Source of the DNA: Marinilabilia sp046483585
GTDB lineage: Bacteria > Bacteroidota > Bacteroidia > Bacteroidales > Marinilabiliaceae
Reading direction: 5' to 3'
DNA length: 21,080 nucleotides
Assembly (NCBI GenBank): GCA_046483585.1
Contig: JAWOCV010000157.1
Location: 1-21,080 of the forward strand
Each line of letters opens with the position of its first letter. Positions within the stretch are counted from its first letter, which is position 1. Shown piece after piece: positions 13,698 through 21,080 of this stretch. A program made the translations under genes and the position numbers. The notes under the pieces were generated by a model that saw only the letters and a program-made list of their open reading frames with translations, had not been told where the DNA came from and ran no database searches.

Positions 13698-16202
13698 ATG
13701 AAACGATTTTTTCAAATTCTGTTGGGGGTTATTGCCCTCATATTACTGCTATTATTAGTGATTCCCTCTTTGTTTAAGGGGAAAATTGAACAAAAGGTCA
13801 CCAGTGTAATCAATGAAAATATCACAGCCACCGTCTCTTTTGATAAGTTCAGTCTATCCATGTTCCGTCACTTCCCGGATCTGACCATGGGACTTGACGG
13901 ACTCACAGTAATCAATGAAGAGCCTTTTGAAGGTGACACGCTCCTGCACGTTGGGACATTTGCTACGAGCATTGATCTTTGGAGTGCCATAAAAGGCGAA
14001 GGCATTGAGGTCAAATCAGTAATGATCGACCAGCCACAGGCATCGTTGAAAGTCAATCGCGACTCTGTGGCCAACTGGGATATTGTCCCCATGGAAGAAG
14101 AAGAGATGGACGAAGACACTGCTTCAACGGCATCAGATTTTTCTGTTAAACTCACACAGTTTGAGATCAAAGATGCCAGCCTGGGATTTGCTGATCAAAC
14201 GATGGATTTTTCCACCGATATCGACGACATGGATCTGACAATGCAGGGAGACCTGTCCCAGGCTTCGACCAATCTTGATCTGAACACATCCATTCAGCGA
14301 TTTAATCTTGATTTTGGTGGCACCAAGTATGTAAAAGATGCCGGTGTTTCCCTGGATGCCATTGTCGGAGCCGACCTTGAAAATTTGGTGTTTACGTTTC
14401 GGGATAATGAATTGTTGTTCAATGAACTGGCCCTTGGTTTTGACGGTACCGTTGGAATACCTGAAGAGGGATATGATCTCGATCTGGCTCTTTCGGCCAA
14501 AGAGACTGATTTTAAGACATTACTTTCCATGGTACCCGAAACCTACATGAAAGATTTCGAAGACCTTCAAACCGATGGGAACCTCAAACTTGAGGCTTCT
14601 GCACGTGGACATTACCTGGATGCGGATCATTTGCCCGCCTTCAACATGGTTTTGAATGTGAGCAATGGCCGTATTCAGTATCCCGACCTGCCGAAATCCA
14701 TCGATGACATACAGATCGACATGACCATTGACAATCCCGGCGGTGATATGGATCAAACTGTCACTGATATAAGCAAATTTCACTTTGAGCTGGACAACAA
14801 TCCTTTTGATGCTGATTTGCGGGTGGAAACTCCGGTCTCGAACGCTACCTATAGCGGATCAATGAAGGGCACCATCAACCTGGCTTCTCTTTCAGAAGCT
14901 GTTCCCATGGACAGTGTAGACCTAAGGGGAGAGATTACCACCGATCTGACATTAAACGGGGATTACGAAATGGTGGAAAAGGAGTTGTACGAAGATATCG
15001 AGGCTGACGGGACGATAGGCATGACCGATTTTTACTTTAAAACCCCGGATCTTCAGGAAGGATTTCTTATCAGCAAAGCAGATCTGCAGGTTACTCCGCG
15101 ATTTATGGAGCTGCGCACGTTCACTAGCTCTTTGGGCAACAGCGATTTTGACCTGAAAGGACGGATGGAAAATTATCTCTCCTATGCTTTGAAAGACGGG
15201 ACTTTGACGGGAAAGCTTGATCACCGTTCACGGATGGTGGATACCAACGAACTGATGAAACTCGCAGGAGAAGATACCACAGATATTGAAGAGGATACAA
15301 CTGCCATGGAATTGGTTATTGTTCCCAAAAACCTCGATTTCACCCTGAGCAGTGATATTGACCGTCTATTATATGACAAGCTGGTGATGAACAACACCAG
15401 AGGTGCTGTGCGAATAAGGGATGGAAGAATCATTCTCAATGATCTTCGCTCAAATACACTTGATGGCAATATGGTTGTTTCCGGAGAATATAATACGGCC
15501 GATACTCTGAAACCTTTTGTGGACTTTGATATGAGGCTTCAATCCATTGATATTAATCAGGCGGCCAATTCTTTCAGCATGGTCGATTCGCTCATGCCCA
15601 TAGCCAAAAAGGCGACCGGTAAAGTGACCACTCAACTGAACTTCAACACATTGATAGGTGAGGGGATGAGCCCTGTACTTAGCTCTCTTGACGGAGGCGG
15701 ACTGCTCGAATCGCAGGGTGTGGAAATATCTGGATCTAAAGTCCAGAATTCACTTGCCACCATGTTGAAGGATGATAAATATAAGACAACCCGGGCCAGG
15801 GATCTTGCCATCAATTTTGCACTCGAAAACGGCAATGTGATAGTGGAACCCTTTAATGCCAGTTTATTCGGGAAAGAATTGACCATATCAGGGGTCCAGG
15901 GCCTTGATCAGACCCTTGATTATGTTATTAAAATGCCTGTTTCACAGGATGAGATCGGAGCTGTAGCCGGCCTTCTCGGGGCTAACCTTCCATCTTCTGC
16001 ACGTGAGATCATGGTTGATATTCTGGTTCAGGGGACCGTAAAGGATCCCAAATTGAAGTTCAATCTTGACGAAGATTTTGAAAATCAGGCCAAAGAAACC
16101 ATCAAAGAAGAGGCTGAAAAGGCATTTGATAAACTCAAAGACGATCCTGAAGTGAAGAAAAAGATGGATGAAGCCAAAGAGAAGCTGAAGGATCTTTTCT
16201 GA
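13698..16202 (+). CDS. AsmA-family envelope protein
   Basis: An 834-residue envelope protein. Residues ~4-27 form a single N-terminal membrane helix (FFQILLGVIALILLLLLVIP) after a short basic stretch; the rest is predicted periplasmic. The N-terminal domain (~28-145) shows the AsmA pattern, with IEVKSVMIDQPQASLKVN near residue 105. The C-terminal part (~700-790) matches the AsmA_2 region: ARDLAINFALENGNVIVEPF, MPVSQDEIGAVAGLLGANLP and VQGTVKDPKLKF. The long middle is built of beta-rich repeats, consistent with the bridge-like groove of AsmA/TamB/YhdP proteins that carry phospholipids between membranes. The last ~40 residues are a highly charged helix. It is monocistronic, and its stop is 16 bp from the stop of the convergent helicase gene. 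The transport role is inferred from the family. Confidence 0.85.
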   Translation: MKRFFQILLGVIALILLLLLVIPSLFKGKIEQKVTSVINENITATVSFDKFSLSMFRHFPDLTMGLDGLTVINEEPFEGDTLLHVGTFATSIDLWSAIKGEGIEVKSVMIDQPQASLKVNRDSVANWDIVPMEEEEMDEDTASTASDFSVKLTQFEIKDASLGFADQTMDFSTDIDDMDLTMQGDLSQASTNLDLNTSIQRFNLDFGGTKYVKDAGVSLDAIVGADLENLVFTFRDNELLFNELALGFDGTVGIPEEGYDLDLALSAKETDFKTLLSMVPETYMKDFEDLQTDGNLKLEASARGHYLDADHLPAFNMVLNVSNGRIQYPDLPKSIDDIQIDMTIDNPGGDMDQTVTDISKFHFELDNNPFDADLRVETPVSNATYSGSMKGTINLASLSEAVPMDSVDLRGEITTDLTLNGDYEMVEKELYEDIEADGTIGMTDFYFKTPDLQEGFLISKADLQVTPRFMELRTFTSSLGNSDFDLKGRMENYLSYALKDGTLTGKLDHRSRMVDTNELMKLAGEDTTDIEEDTTAMELVIVPKNLDFTLSSDIDRLLYDKLVMNNTRGAVRIRDGRIILNDLRSNTLDGNMVVSGEYNTADTLKPFVDFDMRLQSIDINQAANSFSMVDSLMPIAKKATGKVTTQLNFNTLIGEGMSPVLSSLDGGGLLESQGVEISGSKVQNSLATMLKDDKYKTTRARDLAINFALENGNVIVEPFNASLFGKELTISGVQGLDQTLDYVIKMPVSQDEIGAVAGLLGANLPSSAREIMVDILVQGTVKDPKLKFNLDEDFENQAKETIKEEAEKAFDKLKDDPEVKKKMDEAKEKLKDLF

Positions 16203-16218
16203 TGAGTTCTTTTACTGA

Positions 16219-19200
16219 TTATGTGAACAAGGTGCCCTGAACGGGATCTTCGCCAATGGGAACCACGGTTTGTTGAGGAACATACCAAATGAATCCTTTT
16301 ACGTTTGGATGCCCCATTTGGGATATCTTGTTCATGTAATCTTTTATCTGGCTGTGATGCTTTGAGGCATCGCTTTCCCCGAATTTGTAGTCTACCACAA
16401 TGGTTTCCCTGTCTCCGAACATCACCCGGTCGGGGCGGCGAATGTCTTTGTGCAGAATGGCCGTCTCAGTAAGTACCCGGTAGGTGCCACTGAACCAATG
16501 CTGTACATCGGGGTGATTGAGCCATTGCTCCATCAACGGTTTAATGTCCGACCACTCTTTTTCATCAATCTTTCCTTCAAACCAGAGTGTTTTAAGAGCA
16601 TCGTCAAGGTCATCACGGGTTTCGATCATCTCAAACAGCCGGTGCATGACCTTTCCATACGTTGTACCACTCTCTTCATCATTATCTGAAAAGTACTCTC
16701 CGCTTTCCATGTGAATGGAGATCCTTTCGCGAAAAGCATGCGTCTCCATGGGAGGAAGCGGGCATGTAACCGCCTCCCGGTCAGGGGGTGTCGGCTGCCG
16801 GGTATTTTGTTGTTCAGACTTTTCTATGGCAAGACTTCCGTCGTGGTATTCTTCACTTTCTTCATCCCATTCGCCGGGAAGCTGATCTTTAGGGCCGTTT
16901 GTTATGAAATGGAACCAAAGAAGATCGGAAACCGAAGTCAGTTCGGAAGGCTCCTTTTTCTTTCGCTGGCAAAAACCTGTCAGGGATTTTTCGGCCCTTG
17001 TGAAAGCCACATAAAGCAGGTTAAGATTGTCGATGTACTGATGCATAAGCTCTTCCAGATACTCCTTCATAAAGTGAGAGTCGAGAAGCGACTTTTCATA
17101 ATTCACCGGTACCAGATCAAGGGCATCGAATGGGGGAGAAGCCGGCCGGCACCAAAGAAGATTTCGCTGTTTGCCGGCGTCAAGTTCCCAGTTGCAAAAA
17201 GGCATGACCACTGCTCCAAACTCCAGTCCTTTGGCTTTGTGAATGGTCATCACCCTGATGGCCTCCTGCTGTTCGGGGACCACCACGGTATCAAACTGTC
17301 CTGAATTTTCCCATTGTTCGAGATAAAGTTCAAGATCAGCGGCTTCCTGGGCCGAAAAGTGATTGATATGATTGAGCAGGGCCTGGATATAAAGTCCTTG
17401 CTCTTCACGAATTTCGAATGGAAGCAATCTTACCAGTTCATCGGCCAGGTCATAAAGGGGAAGCTGTTTTTTGTTGCTGAGAAATTCCAAATGTTCTTCC
17501 CAGGTCTTTTCCGTTTTGGTATTGTGAAATACCTCCGAGGCATCAAACCGGTTTTCCTCTTCACGCTTGTTGCGTTCCCAGTGAAGGCGAATGAAGGCTT
17601 CCAGAACTTTATCGTCGGGCGACTGAATAAATTTCAGATGGTTGATGATAAATAAAACGGCCGGTGAGCTGTTCAGTCTCAGGGTTTCATTACTGATAAC
17701 AGGGAGAGATTTGCCATTGGGGTGATATTCTCCGGAAAGAAGGGCATTGGTGATGGCGATGCCTTCTTCTTTTTTTCTGACAAGCACACAAATTTCGGAA
17801 GTGGAATAACCATTTTCCAGAAGACCGGCAATATGGCTGACCGAAGCCTGGATGGCCTTTTCGCGGAATGTCTCTTTGTTTTCGCCTTCCAAAAATTTGA
17901 AATGCACGTGCCCGCTTTCATCCGGCTGACCGGGAGCGGTCTTCTGAACAACGTCGCGGTAGGCGTCCATGATCTTTTGCTCAAAGCCTTCGGGAAGTGA
18001 GTTTCGATCCGGGTCTTCCGGTAATTTATGCAGAAGTTGAGCCTGCAGGGCTGAAGAAGCATTTTTAAAAAAGCTGTTATTGAAGGCAATAACATGAGCA
18101 CTGCTTCGCCAGTTGGTGTCAAGGGTAGAGACGTCTGTCCCGAATGTGGCAAAGTCTTTTTCTACCTGTTCGGCCAAAAGGGTCCAGTCGGAATTCCGCC
18201 ACCGGTATATCGACTGCTTGACGTCTCCCACGAGCATGGCGAATTGATTTCCGGACAGACTGTTGGTAATCAGTGGTTTGAAGTTGGCATACTGAAGCGA
18301 AGACGTGTCCTGGAATTCATCGATCATGTAGTGCGAATAGCGTGTCCCGGTGCGTTCGTAAATAAAAGGCGCCTCATCTTCACGTATGATGCGTGACAGC
18401 AACTGGTTGGTGCCGGCCAGTAGAAAAATATTCTGTTCTCTGGAAACTTCCAGGATTTTCTGGTTCACATCATTGATGATTCCAAGCGTGTAAAAATTTT
18501 TAACAATAGCCTTAGCGGTTTTGTAATCACGGCTATGGTCGCGAAAATGTTTAACAATATCATCAATAATACGGAACAGTCCGCCATTACAAGCTCCTTC
18601 AATGGCATCATTGAGATGGGAGGGGTTGTTTTTCCGTTGCCAGGCATCCAGGTTTCCCTGAAGGGCATAGATCTGTTCTTCCTTGAATTTTTCCCCCTCT
18701 GCCAGCTTTTTAAATACCTGAACCTTGCTGCGGCTGCCGCCGTTAAAGTCTTTGTCGATATCAAGCTGCCGGTGTTGAATGATCGAGAGGGCTTCTTCCC
18801 CGAGATCTTTTAATTTTTGCTCATAATTCTGAATGATCTGTTGCAACCGGGCAAGATATTCTTTCATAAAATCTCTGTCTCCCAGCTTTTTTGAAAGCGC
18901 CCCTGCCACAGACTGATAGGATTCTTTAAAGATCTCCTCCGAAAATGAACTGATCTCGCGATTGATGTTCCAGCTTTTCCCTTCGGAAATTTTGTCGCCG
19001 GCAAAATCCAGAAGCCAACGTTTCAGAGCTTCGTGTCCTTTCATGTTCATTTCCAGAACAACCCGGTCGATGGCCTGGGTCATGATCTGCTGATGATCCA
19101 GTTCTGTGCGAAAACCAAGTTGCAGACCCGCATCCCGTGCAAAAGCTCTTATGATCTGCTGAAAAAAGCTGTCGATGGTGTTGACCGAAAAACGGGAAAA

Positions 19201-19503
19201 ATCATGAAGAAGTAAGCGGAGGATCAGTCCTGCCCGCTGGCGCACCTGACTGTCAGTAAAGGCCATTTCGGATTTGAGTTCTTCCATGTAATCTGGAATT
19301 TCCCCTTCGGGAGGTGAAGCGAGCTCAAAAAGTTTGCGAAGAATGCGCTGACGCATTTCGGCTGTGGCCTTGTTGGTGAAAGTAACGGCAAGAATGTGGC
19401 GGTAATCATATGGATCATGAAAAAGAAGCCGCACAAATTCGCGTGTCAGTGTAAAAGTTTTGCCTGATCCGGCTGAGGCACGATATATCTTAAGCTGGGA
19501 CAT
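16219..19503 (-). CDS. AddA/RecB-like UvrD helicase-nuclease
   Basis: A 1094-residue superfamily 1A helicase with a C-terminal nuclease, the architecture of AddA and RecB in double-strand-break repair. Helicase motifs are intact: Walker A ASAGSGKT (9-16), VTFTNKATAEM (40-50), DEFQD (395-399), GDVKQSIYRWR (426-436), LDTNWRSS (461-468), MTIHKAKGLEF (752-762) and YVAFTRAEKS (831-840). The nuclease has H954 (GKVMHRLFE), D1025, D1038 and K1040 (VVDYK). The 13- and 2-residue spacings of D/D/K equal those I recall for E. coli RecB, so it should be active. In Bacteroides the AddB partner gene usually sits beside it, but here neither neighbour is AddB. The ATG at 19503 is supported by the Walker A motif starting at residue 9. 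No TAnnTTTG box is evident in the upstream 181 bp. Confidence 0.92.
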   Translation of the reverse strand: MSQLKIYRASAGSGKTFTLTREFVRLLFHDPYDYRHILAVTFTNKATAEMRQRILRKLFELASPPEGEIPDYMEELKSEMAFTDSQVRQRAGLILRLLLHDFSRFSVNTIDSFFQQIIRAFARDAGLQLGFRTELDHQQIMTQAIDRVVLEMNMKGHEALKRWLLDFAGDKISEGKSWNINREISSFSEEIFKESYQSVAGALSKKLGDRDFMKEYLARLQQIIQNYEQKLKDLGEEALSIIQHRQLDIDKDFNGGSRSKVQVFKKLAEGEKFKEEQIYALQGNLDAWQRKNNPSHLNDAIEGACNGGLFRIIDDIVKHFRDHSRDYKTAKAIVKNFYTLGIINDVNQKILEVSREQNIFLLAGTNQLLSRIIREDEAPFIYERTGTRYSHYMIDEFQDTSSLQYANFKPLITNSLSGNQFAMLVGDVKQSIYRWRNSDWTLLAEQVEKDFATFGTDVSTLDTNWRSSAHVIAFNNSFFKNASSALQAQLLHKLPEDPDRNSLPEGFEQKIMDAYRDVVQKTAPGQPDESGHVHFKFLEGENKETFREKAIQASVSHIAGLLENGYSTSEICVLVRKKEEGIAITNALLSGEYHPNGKSLPVISNETLRLNSSPAVLFIINHLKFIQSPDDKVLEAFIRLHWERNKREEENRFDASEVFHNTKTEKTWEEHLEFLSNKKQLPLYDLADELVRLLPFEIREEQGLYIQALLNHINHFSAQEAADLELYLEQWENSGQFDTVVVPEQQEAIRVMTIHKAKGLEFGAVVMPFCNWELDAGKQRNLLWCRPASPPFDALDLVPVNYEKSLLDSHFMKEYLEELMHQYIDNLNLLYVAFTRAEKSLTGFCQRKKKEPSELTSVSDLLWFHFITNGPKDQLPGEWDEESEEYHDGSLAIEKSEQQNTRQPTPPDREAVTCPLPPMETHAFRERISIHMESGEYFSDNDEESGTTYGKVMHRLFEMIETRDDLDDALKTLWFEGKIDEKEWSDIKPLMEQWLNHPDVQHWFSGTYRVLTETAILHKDIRRPDRVMFGDRETIVVDYKFGESDASKHHSQIKDYMNKISQMGHPNVKGFIWYVPQQTVVPIGEDPVQGTLFT

Positions 19504-19533
19504 AAAACGGTTCAGATTTTTTCAGGGTGAGAA

Positions 19534-19551
19534 CCTCCCGACTAAAGGAGG
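19534..19551 (-). other. Small hairpin in the helicase leader
   Basis: CCTCC (19534-19538) pairs with GGAGG (19547-19551) across 8 nt. On the minus strand, the sense strand of the helicase, this puts a CCTCC...GGAGG stem 31 bp upstream of the start codon. It may affect translation, but the stem is short. Confidence 0.25.
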
Positions 19552-19592
19552 AGGCAGTGACCAGTTCCATCATATGAAATGCGCCCATAATC

Positions 19593-19626
19593 GGGAAAAG
19601 CAACCGGCTCTGAGGCGTCTTCTCCC
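19593..19626. other. Larger imperfect hairpin between the peroxidase and helicase genes
   Basis: GGGAAAAG (19593-19600) pairs with CTTCTCCC (19619-19626) with one A-C mismatch, giving 7 base pairs around an 18-nt loop. It lies in the 181-bp gap between the peroxidase stop (19685) and the helicase start (19503). With only a few thymines beside it, it does not look like a classic terminator. Function is unknown. Confidence 0.25.
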
Positions 19627-19684
19627 AATTATATGCGCATGGTAAAAGTAAAAAAATCCTGTTGTTTTTATGTCTCCGGATAAA

Positions 19685-20230
19685 TCATTTTTCGGCAATC
19701 CAATCCACAATTTCCGGATCGTCAGGTTCTGTTTTCGGGGGGACCACTTTATGCAGGGTGCCGTCGGGGTTGATCAGGTATTTCTGAAAGTTCCATTGCA
19801 CCTCGCTGTCCTTAACCCCGTTTTTGTCCTTTTGCGTCAACCATTGATAAAGAGGGTGCTGATCATCCCCTTTTACACTAATTTTAGCCATCATTGGGAA
19901 AGACACACCATAATTCACGTTACAAAATTCACGAATATCTTCAGCAGATCCCGGTTCCTGATTCTTAAAGTTATTGGCCGGAAAACCAACGATCACAAAG
20001 TCATCATCGCCATATTCTTCGTAAAGAGCCTGAAGTTTTTCGTATTGGGGCGTCATGCCACATTTGCTGGCCGTGTTTACAACCAAAACCTTTTTCCCTT
20101 TAAGTTTGCTCATGTCGAACGTTTCTCCTTCAAGGGTCTCGACGGTGAAATTGTGAAATTCAGACTGACTCATAGCCGGCATCCATGCCAGAAAGGCCAG
20201 AACAATTGTAAGTAATACTGTTTTCTTCAT
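19685..20230 (-). CDS. Secreted glutathione peroxidase-family thiol peroxidase
   Basis: A 181-residue peroxidase that reduces hydroperoxides using a thiol donor; bacterial members usually use thioredoxin rather than glutathione. Residues ~1-22 form a signal peptide (KKTVLLTIVLAFLAW core, likely cleavage after AMS or SQS), so it acts in the periplasm. The catalytic tetrad is complete: C57 (NTASKCGMT), Q91 (NNFKNQEPG), W146 and N147 (VQWNFQKYL). It is the cysteine, not the selenocysteine, type; C103 in EFCNVNYGVSFP may be the resolving cysteine, by family analogy. It is on the same strand as the helicase, 181 bp upstream of it, and may be transcribed separately. A TTCTTTTG sequence on the minus strand (20250-20257) is a one-mismatch -7 box. 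Confidence 0.94.
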   Translation of the reverse strand: MKKTVLLTIVLAFLAWMPAMSQSEFHNFTVETLEGETFDMSKLKGKKVLVVNTASKCGMTPQYEKLQALYEEYGDDDFVIVGFPANNFKNQEPGSAEDIREFCNVNYGVSFPMMAKISVKGDDQHPLYQWLTQKDKNGVKDSEVQWNFQKYLINPDGTLHKVVPPKTEPDDPEIVDWIAEK

Positions 20231-20254
20231 ACTGTTTTATTTAGTGAAACAAAA

Positions 20255-20289
20255 GAATGGCCATTTGGTTTATAGAATGGTCATTTTGG
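20255..20289. repeat. Direct repeat upstream of the peroxidase gene
   Basis: GAATGGCCATTTGG (20255-20268) recurs as GAATGGTCATTTTGG (20275-20289), 20 bp apart start to start, about two helical turns. The first copy contains the perfect palindrome AATGGCCATT (20256-20265). It lies in the divergent gap between the peroxidase (start 20230) and the hydrolase (start 20391), so it could be a paired operator. Confidence 0.4.
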
Positions 20290-20341
20290 ATTTGAAGAAA
20301 AGAGTTTTTGTTATATTCTTCCCGCACCCGGATAAGATTGT

Positions 20342-20349
20342 TATTTTTG
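20342..20349 (+). promoter_or_regulatory. Candidate -7 promoter box for the MBL-fold hydrolase
   Basis: TATTTTTG fits TAnnTTTG exactly and lies 41 bp upstream of the TTG start at 20391. The DNA is T-rich, so a chance match is possible. No clear -33 element is seen. Confidence 0.4.
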
Positions 20350-20390
20350 TTATCATCGATTTAATCGGGAACCTGTAAAAATTTAAAATA

Positions 20391-21080
20391 TTGAAGATCA
20401 CTTTTTTAGGAACCGGAACCTCCATGGGGGTGCCCATGATAGCTTGTGCTTGTGACGTTTGTCAGTCCAGCGATCCACACGACAAAAGAACCCGCTCATC
20501 GGTCAAGATTGACACACCGGACCATACCGTAGTCATTGATTCAGGTCCCGATTTTCGCCATCAGATGCTGGCATCGGAAACCCGTCATCTGGATGCCATT
20601 CTTTTTACGCATGAGCATAAGGATCATACCGCCGGGCTCGATGATGTACGTGCTTTCAACTGGATCAACGAGCAGCCCACTCTTCTCTACGGCGAAAACC
20701 GCTTGTTGGAAGCCCTGAAACAAGAATTTTCTTACGCTTTCAAGAGTGAAGAGGAAAAATACCCCGGAGTTCCCGAGTTAATTCTTCATGAGATCAGCGA
20801 CACAGACTCATTCCCGGTATGTGATCTCCATGTAACCCCGGTGCGGGTATTTCATCACCAAATGCCTGTTCTTGGGTTCCGGATTGGCCATTTTAGCTAT
20901 GTAACCGATGCCAGCCGGATTCCTCCGGAAAGCATGGCGAAACTTAAAAATAGTGATGTTTTAGTGATCAATGGTTTGCGTATAGAGGAGCATATTTCGC
21001 ATTTCAATCTCGACCAGGCCCTTAGCGTTATAGAAGACCTTGCTCCGGAGAGGGCCTATATTACGCATATCAGTCATCAT
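20391..21080 (+). CDS. PhnP-like MBL-fold metal hydrolase (partial, TTG start)
   Basis: 230 codons of a metallo-beta-lactamase-fold hydrolase; the frame is open to the right edge, so the C-terminus is missing. The TTG at 20391 is chosen as start because it yields MKITFLGTGTSMGVP, the conserved first strand and glycine loop; the first in-frame ATG (codon 12) would delete it. The metal site is THEHKDH (73-79, HxHxDH), with further probable ligands D173 (VTDAS) and H226 or H229 near the cut end. C19, C21 and C24 (ACACDVC) have the CxCxxC spacing of the structural zinc site in E. coli PhnP, a cyclic ribose phosphate phosphodiesterase. No phn genes are present, so the substrate is unknown; phosphodiesterase activity is inference. 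It is divergent from the peroxidase gene. Confidence 0.88.
   Translation, partial: MKITFLGTGTSMGVPMIACACDVCQSSDPHDKRTRSSVKIDTPDHTVVIDSGPDFRHQMLASETRHLDAILFTHEHKDHTAGLDDVRAFNWINEQPTLLYGENRLLEALKQEFSYAFKSEEEKYPGVPELILHEISDTDSFPVCDLHVTPVRVFHHQMPVLGFRIGHFSYVTDASRIPPESMAKLKNSDVLVINGLRIEEHISHFNLDQALSVIEDLAPERAYITHISHH

Noticed and set aside
16711..17304. 197-codon open frame on the plus strand within the helicase gene
   Set aside because: It lies wholly antisense to a well-supported helicase with intact motifs, and its translation shows no family signature.
19670..20215. 181-codon plus-strand frame opposite the peroxidase gene
   Set aside because: It mirrors the peroxidase gene; the minus-strand product has a signal peptide and a complete catalytic tetrad, so this frame is a shadow.

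Overview
The window looks like ordinary chromosome of a Bacteroidota (Bacteroidales/Marinilabiliales-like) bacterium. Four things point there. Most gene starts lack a Shine-Dalgarno sequence and have A/T-rich upstream bases. Intergenic regions carry TAnnTTTG boxes, the Bacteroidota -7 promoter element. The decarboxylase alpha chain has the Bacteroides-type RDMWQS active-site variant. ftsY and rimO are paired, as is usual in this phylum. I see no transposase, integrase, phage gene, CRISPR array, tRNA or rRNA.

Layout. Positions 1-490 hold the 3' end of a GH2 beta-galactosidase. Positions 749-1810 (+) encode a URO-D/methyltransferase-fold protein, which converges on a minus-strand pair: a class IV PLP enzyme (2414-3181) overlapping an HD-domain protein (1833-2414). 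A 765-bp AT-rich gap without genes follows. Next is a three-gene Na+-pumping decarboxylase operon, oadG-oadA-oadB (3947-7472), in which the alpha chain carries its own biotin domain. Then come ftsY, rimO, a PlsC-type acyltransferase and an RlpA-like protein (7756-11231), covering membrane targeting, ribosome modification, phospholipid synthesis and the cell wall. A Na+/phosphate cotransporter with a PhoU-like tail (11604-13220) and a large AsmA-family envelope protein (13698-16202) complete the plus-strand run. On the minus strand are an AddA/RecB-like helicase-nuclease (16219-19503) and a secreted glutathione peroxidase (19685-20230). A PhnP-like metallo-beta-lactamase-fold hydrolase starts at a TTG codon at 20391 and runs off the right end.

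How the genes fit together. The decarboxylase would turn the free energy of decarboxylation into a sodium gradient, and the Na+/Pi cotransporter could use such a gradient. Their upstream regions share a 24-bp block with 22 identical positions (3863-3886 and 11541-11564), found nowhere else in the window by eye. This is the most unexpected signal here. Other non-genic features are a GAAGYTR heptanucleotide tandem array (13302-13357), several palindromes upstream of the phosphate transporter, and a possible 15-codon leader ORF before ftsY. I did not find a convincing new multi-gene system. The findings are mostly regulatory elements and family variants.
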